64,000 nucleotides of DNA from Leisingera coralii (GTDB lineage Bacteria; Pseudomonadota; Alphaproteobacteria; Rhodobacterales; Rhodobacteraceae). Made by a program: the position numbers and the translations under genes. The stretch lies in NCBI RefSeq assembly GCF_049056525.1, contig NZ_JBHUPT010000014.1, positions 163,498 to 227,497 on the forward strand, read 5' to 3'. Below, one piece after another: positions 62,870-64,000 of the stretch. Within the stretch, counting starts at the first letter, position 1. The number at the start of each line of letters is the position of its first letter. Below the pieces are notes generated by a model. It searched no databases. It was not told where the DNA came from and worked only from the letters and a program-made list of their open reading frames with translations.

Positions 62870-63423
62870 TGCTGCACCTCTTTCCCGGCAATAGCCACAC
62901 GTCGCGGCATGCGCCGCTCGACCGTAAAGCCGCGTCCCCGGCCCACACCTGCCCGGGACCGGCGCCCGGCCCGACGGTCGGCCGCGATATCGCGCTCCGC
63001 GTGGAGGCGGCCGCGAACGGCGTTCATCGCCGCGAAGGCCGACCCGTCGAGGCGCCCGAGCACGGCCGAACCGGTGGCCCGGCACACGGAGAAGCCTCGG
63101 TGGCTCAGCGGCACGAGCAGCCGGCGCTCACCAACGAAGCGGGTCGGCTCGTTCAGCCCTGCCGAGAGGTAGTCCGCTCGGCGGCGGACATGCACCTCGT
63201 AGCCGATGTTGGACCGGCGACGGGAGGTGGTGCCGTAGGCGAGCAGCGCGTAGCGCTTGCCTCCGTGCTCCTCGATGTCGAGGATGAGGCAGGGCCGTGC
63301 CTTGGGGTGGCCGGTATGGCCCTCCTCGGCAAGCGGAAAGCGGAACGAGACGATGTCTCCAGGCGACAGGTGGTCCTGCCACGCCGGGGTCATCGCAAAT
63401 GTGGTCTGTGTGCTGTCGAGCAT
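62866..63423 (-). CDS. PemK/MazF-like protein
   Basis: 185 residues. LSPGDIVSFRFPLAEEGHTG near 19 then HPKARPCLILDI near 38 is the order of the PemK/MazF fold (R-P-C-L strand), followed by LNEPTRFV. The C-terminal 60 residues are an Arg-rich extension not seen in classic toxins. AAGGAC precedes the ATG. It may be an RNA-cutting toxin or a structural relative on the mobile element. Confidence 0.6.
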   Translation of the reverse strand: MLDSTQTTFAMTPAWQDHLSPGDIVSFRFPLAEEGHTGHPKARPCLILDIEEHGGKRYALLAYGTTSRRRSNIGYEVHVRRRADYLSAGLNEPTRFVGERRLLVPLSHRGFSVCRATGSAVLGRLDGSAFAAMNAVRGRLHAERDIAADRRAGRRSRAGVGRGRGFTVERRMPRRVAIAGKEVQQ

Positions 63424-63492
63424 TGTCGGTGTCCTTGAATGGTGGATGTCCGACGCGCCCGGTCCCTCTCTATCCTATCGGCCGGGACCTTC

Positions 63493-63524
63493 CGTCGTGC
63501 GCGTCACAAGGCGCGCGCACGACG
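63493..63524. repeat. 11-bp dyad upstream of the PemK-like gene
   Basis: CGTCGTGCGCG (63493-63503) and CGCGCACGACG (63514-63524), 10-base loop, 70 bases ahead of the PemK-like start. Could be its operator or a transcript hairpin. Confidence 0.45.
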
Positions 63525-63580
63525 AAAGGGGCTGGCCTTCCCCCTGGTCTGGTCACTTTTTCTGGAATGATGGGGAGAGC

Positions 63581-63609
63581 GTCGAGAGGGGTGTCCCCTC
63601 TCGACTTTT
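63581..63609 (+). terminator. intrinsic terminator-like hairpin
   Basis: GTCGAGAGGGG-tgt-CCCCTCTCGAC followed by TTTT; 11-bp stem with a 3-base loop. No plus-strand gene lies just upstream in this window, so it may belong to the element's own leader, or act as a block ahead of the small gene at 63623. Confidence 0.55.
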
Positions 63610-63622
63610 CAAAGGGCCGGAG

Positions 63623-63928
63623 ATGAGCTGCCTTGGCGACGAGAAGCGCTGTTCGCTTCACTACGCCGGAACGTCGAAATCGGACCGGAATCGGGTCGTA
63701 CGCCGTCACGGTCGCCCCGACCCCGAAAGGTTCGAACGACCTTATCCCGAGCTATACACCAAGATGGGCGAAGGCCCGGAGCCAGCCCTTTGCTGCCGGT
63801 CGCACCAGGTGCAAGGCTCCGGATGCAGCAGATGCGAGGCTTGCCAGCCATTCTATCGACAGCGGACGTTCATCCAGGAAAGAACACCACTGCTGATGCC
63901 GCAAGCTGCACCAGCCGCAGGAAGCTGA
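63623..63928 (+). CDS. small cysteine-rich ORF
   Basis: 101 residues. MSCLGDEKRCSLHY at the start; later CCRSHQ and CSRCEAC give a cluster of cysteines that could bind zinc. AAAGGG lies six bases before the ATG. Not recognised, and it is close to the insertion sequence, so it may be a real small gene or a chance frame. Confidence 0.4.
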   Translation: MSCLGDEKRCSLHYAGTSKSDRNRVVRRHGRPDPERFERPYPELYTKMGEGPEPALCCRSHQVQGSGCSRCEACQPFYRQRTFIQERTPLLMPQAAPAAGS

Positions 63929-63940
63929 TCCTCCCCCAGT

Positions 63941-64000
63941 GAAGTGGTCCGCCGTTATGTTTAGGAAAACGGAGGATCAGAATGGGAACGAAGCGGCACA
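63941..64000 (+). mobile_element. IS3-family insertion sequence, left end only
   Basis: TGAAGTGGTCCGCCGTTATG at 63941 is a typical left inverted repeat, followed by GGAGG and an ATG at 63982 whose first codons read MGTKRH, the start of an IS3-family OrfA. The element runs off the window, so its right end is not seen. Confidence 0.75.

Overview
The window is a piece of a high-G+C chromosome of an alphaproteobacterium of the Roseobacter group (Rhodobacterales). The main indicators are a DMSP demethylase (dmdA) next to acuI, the trgA-trgB-cysK tellurite/cysteine cluster first described in Rhodobacter sphaeroides, an alpha-type SspB, a permuted two-piece tmRNA with tag ANDNRAPVALAA, a zeta-type F1-ATPase inhibitor and several TRAP/BCCT transporters. 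No rRNA or CRISPR array is seen. There is one tRNA (Ser, GGA).

Layout. 1-5.2 kb: end of a LuxR-type regulator, then a TRAP transporter operon (dctP-dctQ-dctM) with an M20 amidohydrolase and a divergent MarR regulator. 5.5-15.6 kb: a creatinine/creatine catabolic locus consisting of a polyamine-type ABC importer, creatininase, a LysR regulator, creatinase, a GlxA/AraC regulator and a BCCT carrier. 15.6-20.9 kb: a lower-G+C island with a single very large KAP-type P-loop NTPase gene, flanked by gene-poor sequence with inverted repeats; its right edge cuts the 5' end off a radical SAM gene. 20.9-24.2 kb: acylphosphatase, a homocysteine methyltransferase and the ATPase zeta subunit. 24.5-26.2 kb: purC, purS, purQ. 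26.3-29.4 kb: DctB/DctD two-component system in which DctD lacks the sigma-54 contact motif. 30-33 kb: RNase E with a large acidic insert. 33.2-40.4 kb: TusA, CcdA, an alpha/beta hydrolase translationally coupled to a cytochrome P450, fumC with two small genes, a secreted protein and SspB. 40.5-43.3 kb: chromate transporter and a rhodanese-ChrB fusion. 43.6-43.9 kb: two-piece tmRNA. 44.1-51.2 kb: a small orphan gene, a GntR regulator, a DUF2182/DUF1326 pair, dmdA, acuI, a universal stress protein and a second BCCT carrier, which together read as a DMSP/osmolyte locus. 51.3-61.8 kb: VOC protein, class V aminotransferase, photolyase, cyclopropane synthase, trgA, trgB, cysK, an MscS channel and AlaX. 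61.9-64 kb: tRNA-Ser followed by what looks like the start of an integrated element (microprotein, PemK-like protein, unknown partner, cysteine-rich ORF, IS3-family insertion sequence running off the end).

The most unusual structures are: the KAP island and the gene it broke; a family of paired short palindromes at four loci; a small-protein family with one intact copy and one copy broken by a stop codon, each sitting on such palindromes; the DctD with a degenerate AAA+ core; and a DUF2182-DUF1326 pair placed between a GntR regulator and dmdA, preceded by a perfect tandem operator-like repeat. Start codons were moved inwards for many genes on the basis of ribosome binding sites and family N-termini. 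All family assignments come from recognising motifs by eye; no search was run.
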